Shown: positions 1 through 9,640 of the stretch, piece by piece
Layout: each line of letters begins with the position of its first letter
Position numbering within the stretch: the stretch's first letter is position 1
From: Crotalaria pallida
Taxonomy: Eukaryota; Streptophyta; Magnoliopsida; Fabales; Fabaceae
NCBI GenBank assembly: GCA_037953625.1
Contig: CM075651.1
Span: 102,487,001 to 102,551,000, forward strand
DNA length: 64,000 bases
Reading direction: 5' to 3'
The notes under the pieces: model-generated
Told to the model about the DNA's origin: nothing
What the model saw: the letters and a program-made list of their open reading frames with translations, nothing else
Databases searched by the model: none
Position numbers and translations under genes: made by a program

Positions 1-1
1 C

Positions 2-3000
2 ATTGAGCACCCCACAGATGCATGCCCTTCCCTTCAGCAGCAACAGCCGATGACCAGTGGTGACCAACCCGAGGCCTATGCAGCAAACATATACAACAAT
101 AGAGGTCCACAAAAACACAATCATGACCTCTCTTCCAATAGATACAACCCTGGATGGAGGAACCATCCCAATCTGAAGTGGTCTGATCAACAACAACCTC
201 CTCCTAATGTTCTATTTCAGAACACCGCTGGACCGAGCAGACCACCATATGTACCTCCTCCAATCCAACAGCAAAGGCAACAACAGCAGCAAGTGGTTCA
301 TCCTTCACCATCAGCCCCTCCATCCAACCAACCTACCTTGGAGGAATTTGTGAGGCAAATGACCATGCAAAACCTCCAATTTCAACAAGAGACTAGAGCA
401 TCCATTCAGAGACAAGAGGCATCCATTCAGACTTTGACAAATCAGATGGGTCAAATGGCAACTTCTCTCAACAACTTGCAATCTCAAAATTCTGACAAGT
501 TGCCATCCCAAACTGTGATCAACCCTCAGAATCAGAATGTGAGTGCCATCAACCTGAGGTCGGGAAAGCAGATTGTCACACCCACACCACAACCTCACCT
601 CAACAATGATGCTCTAGCTTCCTCTAAAGGGAAGAGCCAAGTGGTAGATGAAGGTGAGCATGCTAGCACCAAAGAGAATCATCCAACTCAACCCTCCTCG
701 ACTTCAACCACAAGCCCTGCTGTTGTCCTACAACCTCCTCCTGTTCCTCTTCCATTCCCACCAAGAGTGCCTCAAAACAAAAGGGTGGAAGAGGTGGACA
801 AGGACATTCTTGACACATTCAGGAAGGTGGAAGTCAACATACCCCTTCTTGATGCAATAAAACAGATTCCAAGGTATGCGAAGTTCCTTAAGGAGTTGTG
901 CACTCATAAGAGAAGACTCAAGGGCAATGAGAGGATAAGCATGGGAAGGAATGTCTCCGCTCTCATAGGTAAACCTATCCCTCACATTCCTGAAAAATGT
1001 AAGGATCCTGGAACTTTCTCTATACCTTGCATCATAGGCAATGTTAAGTTTGAAAATGCTATGCTAGATTTAGGAGCATCCATAAATGTCATGCCTATGT
1101 CTGTTTTTAAGTCTCTTTCTCTTGGACCTCTTCAACCTACGGGTGTAGTGATTCAATTGGCAAATAGAAGTACTGCCCACCCCGCAGGTTTGATAGAGGA
1201 TGTCTTGGTTCGGGTTGAAGAGTTGATCTTCCCTGCTGATTTTTACATACTTGATATGGAAGATGACTCTCCCCGTAATGCTGTTCCTATTATTTTGGGG
1301 AGGCCATTTTTGAAAACAGCCCGAACCAAGATAGATGTGCATTCAGGTTCACTTTCCATGGAGTTTGATGGCAGTGTGATCCGATTTGACATTTTCCATG
1401 CTATGAAACATTTTCCTGAGGATCACTCTGTTTTCCATGTGGACTTGCTTGATGATTTGATAGATGAGCATATGCTTGACTTTTTGCATCATGATTTTGA
1501 ATTGCCATCTTTCACTGATTCATTTACTTGTCCATCATGCACTAACTCTAGATGGTGCACCGCATGCACTGAAATAGCCCAGTTTTTAGACTCTGCTACT
1601 GCATCTGATGATTCATATGTTATAGATTCAGATTATGCTAACCCTAACCCCATATCTGTTATGCATGAGTCTGATTTACTTGTTCAGGTGCAGGCAGCAG
1701 AATCCATTTCTGCTGTCCCTTTAGTTCCATCTATTATGCAGGCACCCTCATTGGACCTGAAGCCCCTCCCTCCTCATCTCAAATATGCTTACTTGGAGGA
1801 TGAGCAGAAACTCCCAGTGATCATCTCTACCTCACTTTCTGTTGATCAAGAGGAGAAACTGCTGGATGTGATAAGAAAGAACAAGAGGGCAATTGGATGG
1901 ACTTTAGCGGATATTCCTGGAATTAGCCCCTCCATGTGCATGCACCGCATTTTGTTGGAGGATGGGGCTAAACCAGTGAGACAACCCCAAAGACGATTGA
2001 ACCCCCAGATTCTTGATGTGGTTAAGAAAGAGGTCACCAAGCTGCTCCAAGCGGGTATCATCTACCCAATTTCAGATAGCACTTGGGTGAGCCCGGTGCA
2101 AGTTGTCCCCAAGAAGTCTGGTGTCACAGTTGTAAAAAATGAGAAGGATGAGCTGATTCCCACTAGAGTGCAGAACAGTTGGAGAGTCTGCATTGATTAT
2201 AGAAAGCTCAACCAGGCGACTCGCAAGGATCATTTCCCTCTCCCCTTCATTGATCAGATGTTGGAGCGCCTGGCAGGTAAATCTCATTATTGCTTCTTAG
2301 ATGGATTCTCTGGTTATTTTCAAATTTGCATTGCACCAGAGGACCAACATAAGACCACATTTACCTGTCCTTTTGGCACATTTGCATATAGAAAGATGCC
2401 TTTTGGCCTATGCAATGCTCCTGCCACATTTCAAAGATGTATGATGAGTATTTTCGCTGACTTGCTCGAGCATTGCATAGAGGTCTTCATGGATGATTTT
2501 AGTGTTTATGGCTCCTCATTTGATGCATGTCTTGATAATTTGACTAAGGTGCTTAACAGGTGCATTGAGACTAACCTTGTCTTGAATTTTGAAAAATGCC
2601 ACTTCATGGTAGAACAAGGCATAGTCTTAGGGCACATTGTTTCGCACAAGGGCATAGAAGTTGACCCTGCTAAGCTGCATGTAATATCACATTTGCCTTA
2701 CCCCTCTTGCGTGCGAGATGTGCGTTCTTTTCTTGGTCATGCAGGTTTCTATCGCAGGTTTATTCAGAACTTTAGCAACATTGCCCTTCCTCTTTCCAAG
2801 TTGCTTCAAAAGGATGCCCCATGGGAATTTGGAGACCAATGCAAGAGGGCATTTGATGAATTGAAGAAAGCACTGACCACCACTCCCATCATCCAACCAC
2901 CTGATTGGACCCTCCCATTTGAGCTCATGACTGATGCTTCAAATTATGCTTTGGGAGCAGTTCTCTCCCAAAGGGTTGGTAAGCTGTCGCATGTGATTTA

Positions 3001-4006
3001 TTATGCTTCTAGGACTTTAGATGCAGCACAGGTTAATTACACAACAACTGAAAAAGAACTTTTGGCTATTGTTTTTGCACTTGACAAATTTAGATCATAT
3101 TTGCTTGGTTCTAAGGTTGTAGTGTACACTGATCATGCTGCTCTGAAGTATCTTTTGAAAAAGACAGATTCCAAACCTAGGTTGATTAGGTGGATGTTGC
3201 TCCTCCAGGAGTTTGATCTTGAGATTCAGGATCGGAGTGGTGCGCATAACCTTGTCGCAGACCACTTGAGCAGGATAGAGAGAGAGGAGGATGCATTTCC
3301 TATCCGGGATAACTTCCCGGATGAGCAGCTTTTATCTTTACATGTTTCCCATCCCCTTCCCCAAACTCCTTGGTTTGCAGACATTGTTAATTATCTCGTT
3401 GCTTCTGTTTTTCCTGCCTTGGCATCCAAAGCTCAAAGAGACAAATTAAAGAGCGATGCCAAGCATTATGTATGGGATGACCCCTATTTATGGCGTTTTT
3501 GCAGTGATCAGGTCATTCGCAGGTGCATTCCAGACCAGGAGATCCAATCGGTTCTCCAATTTTGCCATGCTTCACCAGTGGGAGGCCACCTTGGTACTCA
3601 AAGGACAGCACGAAAGGTGCTGGATTCTAGATTTTATTGGCCTACCATTTTCAAGGATGCGAGCAACATCTGCAGCTCGTGTGAGCAGTGTCAAAGAGCA
3701 GGAGGCGCCCTATCTTGGAGGCAACAGATGCCGCAACAACCTATGTTGTTTTGTGAGGTGTTTGACGTCTGGGGTATAGATTTCATGGGCCCCTTTCCTG
3801 TTTCTTTTGGTTTTTATTATATCTTACTTGCTGTGGATTACGTATCCAAATGGGTGGAAGCTAAGGCCACCAGGACTAATGATGCTCAGGTTGTTGTAGA
3901 TTTTGTCAGGTCTAATATCCTTTGCAGGTTTGGCATACCTAGAGCCATAGTCAGTGACCAAGGCACACACTTCTGCAATAGATCCATGCAAGCTTTGCTC
4001 AAGTAG
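2..4006 (+). CDS. gag-pol polyprotein, 5' partial, ended by an in-frame TAG in integrase
   Basis: The frame is open from base 2, so the ATG at 50 is internal and this is a 5'-partial CDS. Residues are counted from that ATG. The last His and Cys of a CX2CX4HX4C zinc knuckle are coded at 8-25. A Gln/Pro-rich stretch is followed by a likely coiled coil (about 97-146). The protease has DLGAS at 340-344 and ILGRPF at 415-420. Reverse transcriptase spans about 675-860, with catalytic Asp 751 (FLDGFSGY) and FMDD at 813-816. RNase H spans about 955-1075, with Asp 962, Glu in TEKELLA, Asp 1028 and Asp 1071. Integrase has an HHCC zinc module (His 1173, His 1180, Cys 1211, Cys 1214) and core Asp 1244 and Asp 1303. 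The TAG at codon 1319 stops translation before the catalytic Glu. The product would copy RNA to DNA but lack a complete integrase. Confidence 0.9.
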   Translation: MEHPTDACPSLQQQQPMTSGDQPEAYAANIYNNRGPQKHNHDLSSNRYNPGWRNHPNLKWSDQQQPPPNVLFQNTAGPSRPPYVPPPIQQQRQQQQQVVHPSPSAPPSNQPTLEEFVRQMTMQNLQFQQETRASIQRQEASIQTLTNQMGQMATSLNNLQSQNSDKLPSQTVINPQNQNVSAINLRSGKQIVTPTPQPHLNNDALASSKGKSQVVDEGEHASTKENHPTQPSSTSTTSPAVVLQPPPVPLPFPPRVPQNKRVEEVDKDILDTFRKVEVNIPLLDAIKQIPRYAKFLKELCTHKRRLKGNERISMGRNVSALIGKPIPHIPEKCKDPGTFSIPCIIGNVKFENAMLDLGASINVMPMSVFKSLSLGPLQPTGVVIQLANRSTAHPAGLIEDVLVRVEELIFPADFYILDMEDDSPRNAVPIILGRPFLKTARTKIDVHSGSLSMEFDGSVIRFDIFHAMKHFPEDHSVFHVDLLDDLIDEHMLDFLHHDFELPSFTDSFTCPSCTNSRWCTACTEIAQFLDSATASDDSYVIDSDYANPNPISVMHESDLLVQVQAAESISAVPLVPSIMQAPSLDLKPLPPHLKYAYLEDEQKLPVIISTSLSVDQEEKLLDVIRKNKRAIGWTLADIPGISPSMCMHRILLEDGAKPVRQPQRRLNPQILDVVKKEVTKLLQAGIIYPISDSTWVSPVQVVPKKSGVTVVKNEKDELIPTRVQNSWRVCIDYRKLNQATRKDHFPLPFIDQMLERLAGKSHYCFLDGFSGYFQICIAPEDQHKTTFTCPFGTFAYRKMPFGLCNAPATFQRCMMSIFADLLEHCIEVFMDDFSVYGSSFDACLDNLTKVLNRCIETNLVLNFEKCHFMVEQGIVLGHIVSHKGIEVDPAKLHVISHLPYPSCVRDVRSFLGHAGFYRRFIQNFSNIALPLSKLLQKDAPWEFGDQCKRAFDELKKALTTTPIIQPPDWTLPFELMTDASNYALGAVLSQRVGKLSHVIYYASRTLDAAQVNYTTTEKELLAIVFALDKFRSYLLGSKVVVYTDHAALKYLLKKTDSKPRLIRWMLLLQEFDLEIQDRSGAHNLVADHLSRIEREEDAFPIRDNFPDEQLLSLHVSHPLPQTPWFADIVNYLVASVFPALASKAQRDKLKSDAKHYVWDDPYLWRFCSDQVIRRCIPDQEIQSVLQFCHASPVGGHLGTQRTARKVLDSRFYWPTIFKDASNICSSCEQCQRAGGALSWRQQMPQQPMLFCEVFDVWGIDFMGPFPVSFGFYYILLAVDYVSKWVEAKATRTNDAQVVVDFVRSNILCRFGIPRAIVSDQGTHFCNRSMQALLK

Positions 4007-4678
4007 TATGGGGTTGTGCACAAAGTCTCTACACCCTATCACCCCCAAACCAACGGGCAAGCGGAGATTTCAAATAGAGAGATCAAGCGGATTTTGGAGA
4101 AGATGGTGAAGCCTAATAGAAAGGATTGGAGCACACGATTGGAGGATGCTCTATGGGCCCATCGGACCGCTTACAAGGCACCCATAGGGATGTCACCCTA
4201 TCGGGTTGTCTTTGGTAAGGCGTGCCACCTGCCTGTGGAGATAGAGCACCGTGCATATTGGGCTGTCAAGCAATGTAACTTAGCTCTTGATCAAGCGGGT
4301 GAGGAGAGGAAGCTGCAGTTGAGTGAGCTAGATGAGATCCGCTTGGAGGCCTATGAGAACTCCAAATTCTACAAAGAGAAGACCAAGAAGCTTCATGATA
4401 ACTCCATTTCCAGAAAGGAGTTCTTGGTTGGTCAAAAAGTTTTGCTCTACAACTCTAGGCTTGGACTCATGAGTGGAAAGCTCCGCTCTAAATGGATTGG
4501 ACCGTTTGTAGTCACCCAGGTGTTTCCTTATGGCACTGTGGAGATCAAGAGTGAGTCCATGAACAAGAGCTTCAAAGTCAATGGCCACCGACTCAAGCCT
4601 TTCCTAACCACCCCTTCTTTGGATGATGCACCTGTGGAGGAGGCCTCATTGGTCGACCCCACTTTTGAACAACCATGA
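4007..4678 (+). pseudogene. Integrase C-terminal part, in frame after the nonsense codon
   Basis: This continues the polyprotein in the same frame with no indel, so a single stop separates the two parts. It holds the third catalytic residue of the integrase core (Glu coded at 4064-4066 in NGQAEISN), which gives D-x58-D-x35-E spacing when the stop is counted as one position. A basic region and a GPY/F-like module (KWIGPFVV, near 4495-4512) follow. It ends at TGA 4676-4678 with no chromodomain. Its apparent start at 4016 is a GTG, not a plausible initiator in a plant nucleus, so this is not an independent gene. Apart from the stop the frame looks intact, which suggests a fairly recent loss. Confidence 0.85.
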
Positions 4679-4781
4679 CTTAGGGAGTCTCCTTTTCTCC
4701 TTCCTTACTCTTTTTATTACACTTGTCTATATCTGTCTGATTCTGCTATTTGTGTTCCATTGAGGACAATGTGTGATTTAA

Positions 4782-4795
4782 GTGTGGGGGGAGAG
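4782..4795 (+). other. Internal polypurine tract-like sequence
   Basis: GGGGGGAGAG at 4786-4795, about 108 bp after the pol stop codon, preceded by a GAGGACAATG-type context often seen in Athila-group elements. It could serve as a second plus-strand priming site. This is inferred from position and composition only. Confidence 0.45.
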
Positions 4796-5449
4796 TAGTT
4801 TAGGTTGCATATTTTGCTTTGATTTTTTTAGGTTTTGCTTAGTTTTGGGCATTTTCTTGCATGTTTTTGCTTCATTTTAGTAGAGTTTTGGTATCTCGTG
4901 TCTGAATTCATGCATTTCTGTGTGTAAAGTTGCTTTTGATAATTAAGAGGTGGTAACACTGTGATAGAATTGTCCCTTTTGTGAGGATTTGAGCCTTAAT
5001 TGTGGGTGGATTGCTATATATGCCACCTAATTTTCTGTCATGTGTGATTGCACTCTGGATTACTTGCACTCTAGAACTTGACTTGACTCTTGTTGATACT
5101 TGATTGCTCATGCACATTTTGAAATGATTTAGGCACTTTCTTTCTTGAATAAGCTACTAGCCATATGAGCCTACCTTGAATGAATGTATCCTTTGCTAGC
5201 CCCTTTGAGCCTTTTTATCCCTTTCCTTGTTCTTTAGCTCATTACAAGCCTATGACTGAAAAACCATGATTGTCCTAACCTTAGGGAATTTTGGAGCTTT
5301 GGAATTGTTTTGGGAATGGGTATTAGGTAAGAAGTATGCTTTATGCTTTAATTGGTTGAGTTCTTGGTTTTGCCTCATTGGTTGTTATAGTTATGGCTTC
5401 ATCTTCATGCCATTTGTGTTGTTTCTTCTTTTCTTTTTGTATATCTCTC

Positions 5450-5545
5450 AAAAACAAAAAAAAAATAGAAGACAAAAATACAAAAATAAAAAAATGCAAA
5501 AATAAAAAGAAAAAAAAAGAAGAAAAAAAAAAGAAAAAAAAGTGA
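5450..5545 (+). repeat. A-rich low-complexity tract
   Basis: Nearly uninterrupted A with scattered G, C and T for about 95 bp. It produces Lys-rich or Phe-rich spurious frames on the two strands. No function is assigned. Confidence 0.85.
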
Positions 5546-6136
5546 ATAAAAGGTTGTTGAGGCAAAGAGGATTGGAATTAGTGGTAGTTGATTTTGGGGT
5601 GGATTTTGCTTACTTTTTACTTATTCCCCATTGCTCCTCTATTCCTTTAGTTTTAGCTACATTCCCATATTTTTATCCTACCTTGTCCTTGGCCCCATTA
5701 CAACCCTTAAAAGACCTTTTGATCATTTTGTGCATGTGTGTTGATGGTTGATGTTAGAGGCTTGTCAAGCTTATGGTTGTGTTTGTTTTTCATGATGTGC
5801 CTTGAGTGTAAATAATGATTAACCCCAAACACTTGAGTGTAAACACTTTTGAGTGATCCTTGTGAGTTTCTATCATCTTTGTGACTATCCTCTTGATGTC
5901 ATTGGTTTCTTTGCATACTTGAAATAATTGGATGATGTTCGCGGATGCTTTGACTCTTTGATCCTTAACCATTTTGTGTGCTTGAGTTTGCCCATTTCTT
6001 TGCATTTCCTAGAATTCATTGTGAAGTATGTAATCTCTTAGGTTTGCATTTCTTAGTTGTAGTCATCTTGTTGCATGATTCACTTTGGTGCATATTGATC
6101 TTCATAGTCCTATCTTTTGGTTTTGCCCAGGAGTGC

Positions 6137-6159
6137 AAAAGGATAAGTATGGGGGTATT
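6137..6159 (+). other. 3' polypurine tract next to the LTR
   Basis: A purine-rich stretch (AAAAGGATAAG, then GGGGG at 6151-6155) ends four bases before the LTR's first TG. This is the expected site and composition for the primer of plus-strand DNA synthesis by the element's reverse transcriptase. Confidence 0.75.
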
Positions 6160-7207
6160 TGATGAGCATTTTATTTCCCATTATTCCTTGCATCATTTTA
6201 CTCCTATTATTGATACTTGTTGCCCATTTGACATTGATTAGCTTGATTTATTGATTTAGAGTTTATTGGACTAATATTCCGAATATTGTTTAATTTGGAA
6301 TTATTTAGCCTAATTAATTCTATTTCTATTTTCAGGTAATATTTGGCACAAGGACACTTTGGGAAGTTTGGAAATGAAGATTGAAGTATTGAAGTGAAGA
6401 TTGTAATTTGCATTTAGGTCCCTTTTTAATTGTAATGTTCAGAATAGTGTTTCTTAGGATTTGGGCCCATGTTTTAGGCCCATTTTGTGTCTTAAGAGGG
6501 GAAATTCGTGTAACCTCCAAGAACACACTTTCATTTCAGATTTCTCACTCTCTCTCTAGGTTAGAACTTCTCTCTTGGCTCTCCCAAGTGATGGTGGCTG
6601 CTAGGGTTTTGTTCTTCCCCATTTCTACTCGTTTTTCTTCATTTATGGCCATGGAAGGCTAGACTTCAAGGGTTAATCCCTTTGGTATTGTATTATCTAC
6701 TCTTGAGCTCTTGTTATTAATGCAATTTCGTTTTCTCTTCTCTGTTTTCATGTTTATCGATGTGTAGTGGTTTGCTTAATTCCATTTCGTAGAGATAATA
6801 CATGAATATAAATGCTTAATTTGTATTAACTCGTAAAAACTCCAATTCTGGTTTCTGATGCTTAATTAGAAGTTAGGGTTTGGAGTGATAACTGAATTTT
6901 CGCTTAGTATTTGGTTATCACGAGTTGGACAGAGGAGAGGAGAGGAATCGATCTTTAGTGAGCTAGGATTGAGTAGTGTACGTAACCAAAGGGGTTTGCC
7001 CGCTTTTGTTTCTGATTTTCTTAGTTTTTATATTCTGTTTGTGTTTTGTTCTTCACATTTGTCACACACAAAAACCCCCCCATTTTACTGCACACTACAT
7101 GTTTGATACTTTGCCTAGACCGATATTCGTTGGGAAACGACCTAGGATCACCTTCCTAGTACTACAGAATAAACACCTTTTATTTTGATCGGGTACGGCC
7201 TCGATCA
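6160..7207 (+). mobile_element. 3' LTR of the Athila-like element (1048 bp)
   Basis: It starts TGATGAG at 6160, directly after the purine tract, and ends CTCGATCA at 7207, so the ends are imperfect inverted repeats opening with TG and closing with CA. The right edge is fixed independently, because the next base begins satellite sequence in mid-monomer. The LTR contains a pyrimidine-rich leader-like stretch near 6540-6640 and a U5-like GGGAAACGACC segment near 7131. No convincing TATA box was seen. Age by LTR comparison is impossible because the 5' LTR is outside the window. Short ORFs inside are chance. Confidence 0.85.
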
Positions 7208-7212
7208 TAGAA
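7208..7212 (+). other. Presumed right copy of the 5-bp target duplication (TAGAA)
   Basis: These are the first five bases of satellite after the LTR. Ty3/Gypsy integrases make 5-bp duplications, so the left flank of the 5' LTR should end in TAGAA. It lies outside the window and this is a prediction. Confidence 0.4.
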
Positions 7213-7348
7213 CCTCCAAGGACTCATGCTACACCCTCTACATCCCTTGGGGTACCATGCAATGTTTAGGATCATTCTAATGGTTATTATAAGTCCTAAT
7301 ACTCATTCCTAGACCATTCTAAGCCTTTAGAATACTCTCTTAACCATT

Positions 7349-7353
7349 CTACA
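7349..7353 (+). other. Target-site duplication CTACA, left of solo LTR copy 1
   Basis: These are the last five bases of a satellite monomer, directly before the LTR's TG. The same five bases recur after the LTR at 8763-8767. Confidence 0.9.
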
Positions 7354-8762
7354 TGATTTAGGTCCAATATATATAGATTTGAGCATTATTTGGACTCCCT
7401 TTTACTATGTATTTGGCTTGTTTCTCTAGCAAATTTAGGACATTTTAGTAGATTTTAATTATTTTTAGTAGTTTAGGGTCCTTTGAATGTTTTGATCCGT
7501 TTGCTAGTGTTTCAGGTACTTTTTGAAGCTTAAATGGAGAAAATATTTATGGACCTGAAAAGAGGACGAAAAGATCTTGCAAATGGAAAAAGAACGGAGA
7601 AAAACGGAGTCAGGAACTTTCCCGCGCGCCTGAGGGGCGAGACCGGGTGCGCCTGAGGCGCGCCTGTGTGGAAAAGAAGTTGTCATCAGACCTGCGCGCC
7701 TGGGGCACGCGTACCTTTTGGAGGCCCAAATTGACCAGATTCTGAACAAATTAGGAGAAGAGAAGTCTAATTTGGCTTCATATCTTAGACTTGGTCAGAA
7801 ATTAGAAGATAAACATGGACCTTATCTACTAGATTTAATTAAGATTTATTTTAGGATTTGTTTTACTCTTTATATAGAGGATTTCTAAATAGTTTTCAGT
7901 AGGTTTTGAGATCATAGAATTCAATTAGGATTAGAAAGAGAGGTTAGTAACATCTATTGAGAGCAAGGAGGCAAGGCACAAAGATTGGAGATCATCACTA
8001 CAAAAGAGATCTGCGTGAGGATTGAAGGTCTCTTCGAGAGTTAGCCTGTATTGTCTATAATATGAGGTTTTCTCTTTGCTTCTGTTTTCTTTATTTCTAT
8101 GTGTAACTAAAACCTCTTGTTAGGAACATGGTGTAAATTGTATGGTGTAACTTATTTTAATTTATGATTTAGTGTTTTCCTGTTTTTAAATCAAGCGTTG
8201 ATTGTGTTTTTATCACATAAACCTGCGCAATTTATGTTATGGATTTTCTAAGTTACTAATGAGAATTAGGATTTAGAATAGGCCATGCAATTCAACGGTA
8301 TAACTATTCAATATGGAGAGATCTAATTGGTTAGTTATACAACTAATTAATTCCATGTTCTTAATAAATTATTTATTCGGTAATATAATTACTTGAGAGA
8401 TTGAGAATTAATAATCGGAAAAATAAACAGTAACTAAACATGAGAGATCTGATAGTTACTAATTTAGGAATTGTTCTTTATTTGAAGGAAAACCTAATTC
8501 CTAGTTAAATAAGTGAATCATACAACGAAACCAAGTTCCTAACCTTTTTCTATTGCTTTCTAATAATCTTATCTCCTCAATCTTTTTATTTTTATTATTT
8601 ATTTAAATTCTCCTTCTCCTTCTAAAATTCAATAACAAGTTGCATTAATAATTACGAATTGGTGAAAAGTTATTAGAAACAATTTGCAATCCCCGAGTGG
8701 AACGATACTCACTTACTATCTGTATTACTTGTCGACCTAGTACTCTTGCTAGACAATCAACA
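7354..8762 (+). mobile_element. Solo LTR, copy 1 (1409 bp)
   Basis: It begins TGATTTAGG and ends ATCAACA, flanked by perfect CTACA duplications, with no internal retroelement sequence. It is thus the product of LTR-LTR recombination in a former full-length element. The right end contains a CAATCCCCGAGTGG segment that resembles U5 ends of Tat/Athila-type Ty3/Gypsy LTRs; family is by resemblance only. It has no clear similarity to the LTR at 6160-7207, so it belongs to another family. It has a canonical TATATA (7871) and a CpG-rich palindrome cluster (7621-7714) that is 23 bp shorter than in copies 2 and 3. Confidence 0.88.
7871..7878 (+). promoter_or_regulatory. TATA box of the solo LTR, copy 1
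   Basis: TATATAGA within CTCTTTATATAGAGG, about 520 bp into the LTR. This is the only well-placed TATA motif seen in the element. Transcription of the parental element would have started some 30 bp further right. Confidence 0.55.
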
Positions 8763-8767
8763 CTACA
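8763..8767 (+). other. Target-site duplication CTACA, right of solo LTR copy 1
   Basis: Perfect match to 7349-7353. At the same place copies 2 and 3 have GTACA (10804-10808 and 12845-12849), a shared single substitution. Confidence 0.9.
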
Positions 8768-9371
8768 CTTGTTAGAACCTCCAAAGAGTCATGCTACACC
8801 CTCTACGTCCCTTGGGGTACAATGCAATATTTAGGATCATTCTAATGGTTAATATAAGTCCTAATACACATTCCTAGACCATTCTAATCCTTTAGAATAC
8901 TCTCTTAACAATTCTACACTTGTTAGAACCTCCAAGGACTCATGCTACACCCTCTACGTCCCTTTGGGACTCAAGCATTGTTTAGGATCACTCTAATGGT
9001 TCTTATAAGTCCTAATACACATTCCTAGACCATTCTAAGCCTTTAGAATACTCTCTTAACCATTCTACACTTGTTAGAACCTCCAAGGACTCATGCTACA
9101 CCCTCTACGTCCCTTGGGGACTCAAGCATTGTTTAGGATCATTCTAATGGTTCTTATAAGTTCTAATACACATTCCTAGACCATTCTAATCCTTTAGAAT
9201 ACTCTCTTAACCATTCTACTCTTATTAGAACCTCCAAGGACTCATGCTACACCCTCTACGTCCCTTGGGGTACCATGCAATGTTTAGGATCATTTTAATG
9301 GTTATTATAGGTCCTAATACTCATTCCTAGACCATTCTAAGCCTTTAGAAAACTCTCTTAACCATTCTACA
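8763..9371 (+). repeat. Four satellite monomers between solo LTR copies 1 and 2
   Basis: A 5-bp target duplication is followed by monomers starting at 8768, 8919, 9070 and 9221, each exactly 151 bp. The first and fourth carry GGTACC or a near match, and the second and third carry the GACTCAAGC version. Confidence 0.95.
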
Positions 9372-9640
9372 TGATTTAGGTCCAATATACATAGATTTGA
9401 GCATTATTTGGACTCCCTTTTACTATGTATTTGGCTTGTTTCTCTAGCAAATTTAGGACTTTTTAGTAGATTTTAATTATTTTTAGTAGTTTAGGGTCCT
9501 TTGAATGTTTTGATCCGTTTGCTAGTGTTTCAGGTACTTTTTGGAGCTTAAATGGAGAAAATATTTATGGACCTGAAAAGAGGACGAAAAGATCTTGCAA
9601 ATGGAAAAAGAACGGAGCAAAACGGAGTCAGGAACTTTCC

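Larger units (their letters stand above)
4679..6159 (+). other. Non-coding 3' spacer of the retrotransposon (pol to LTR)
   Basis: About 1.48 kb, T-rich, with no open frame above roughly 80 codons. Some Athila and Calypso-type elements carry an envelope-like ORF here; none is recognisable. The spacer starts with an internal purine tract (4786-4795), has an A-rich low-complexity run near 5450-5545 and ends with the tract that abuts the LTR. Long non-coding spacers of this kind are usual in Athila-group elements. Confidence 0.7.
1..7207 (+). mobile_element. Athila-like Ty3/Gypsy LTR retrotransposon, 5' end outside window
   Basis: Order seen: end of gag with the tail of a CCHC zinc knuckle, aspartic protease, reverse transcriptase, RNase H, integrase, a long non-coding 3' spacer, a purine tract and a 3' LTR. 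Protease-RT-RNaseH-INT order is that of Ty3/Gypsy (Metaviridae-type) elements. Absence of a chromodomain after the integrase, the long spacer between pol and LTR, and the style of the gag-protease junction point to the Athila/Tat side of the family; the Athila assignment is by recognition, not a tree. The 5' LTR, primer-binding site and most of gag lie left of the window. One in-frame stop in integrase makes this copy non-autonomous. The right end sits inside a satellite monomer, so the element inserted into the satellite array. Confidence 0.9.
7208..7353 (+). repeat. Satellite monomer remnant between Athila-like LTR and first solo LTR
   Basis: 146 bp, from monomer position 6 to position 151. 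It carries the variant AATACTCATT also present in the monomers just left of solo LTR copies 2 and 3, while most monomers have AATACACATT. This shows it is the left flank of composite unit 1, now cut by the Athila-like insertion. Confidence 0.9.

Noticed and set aside
311..598. Opposite-strand and out-of-frame ORFs across the gag-pol region
   Set aside because: They are shadows of the polyprotein frame, with no domain of their own.
5266..5505. 79-codon frame with a hydrophobic middle and Lys-rich end, in the place where some Athila elements have an envelope-like gene
   Set aside because: It is short, runs into the A-rich low-complexity tract that creates its Lys-rich tail, and shows no recognisable motif.
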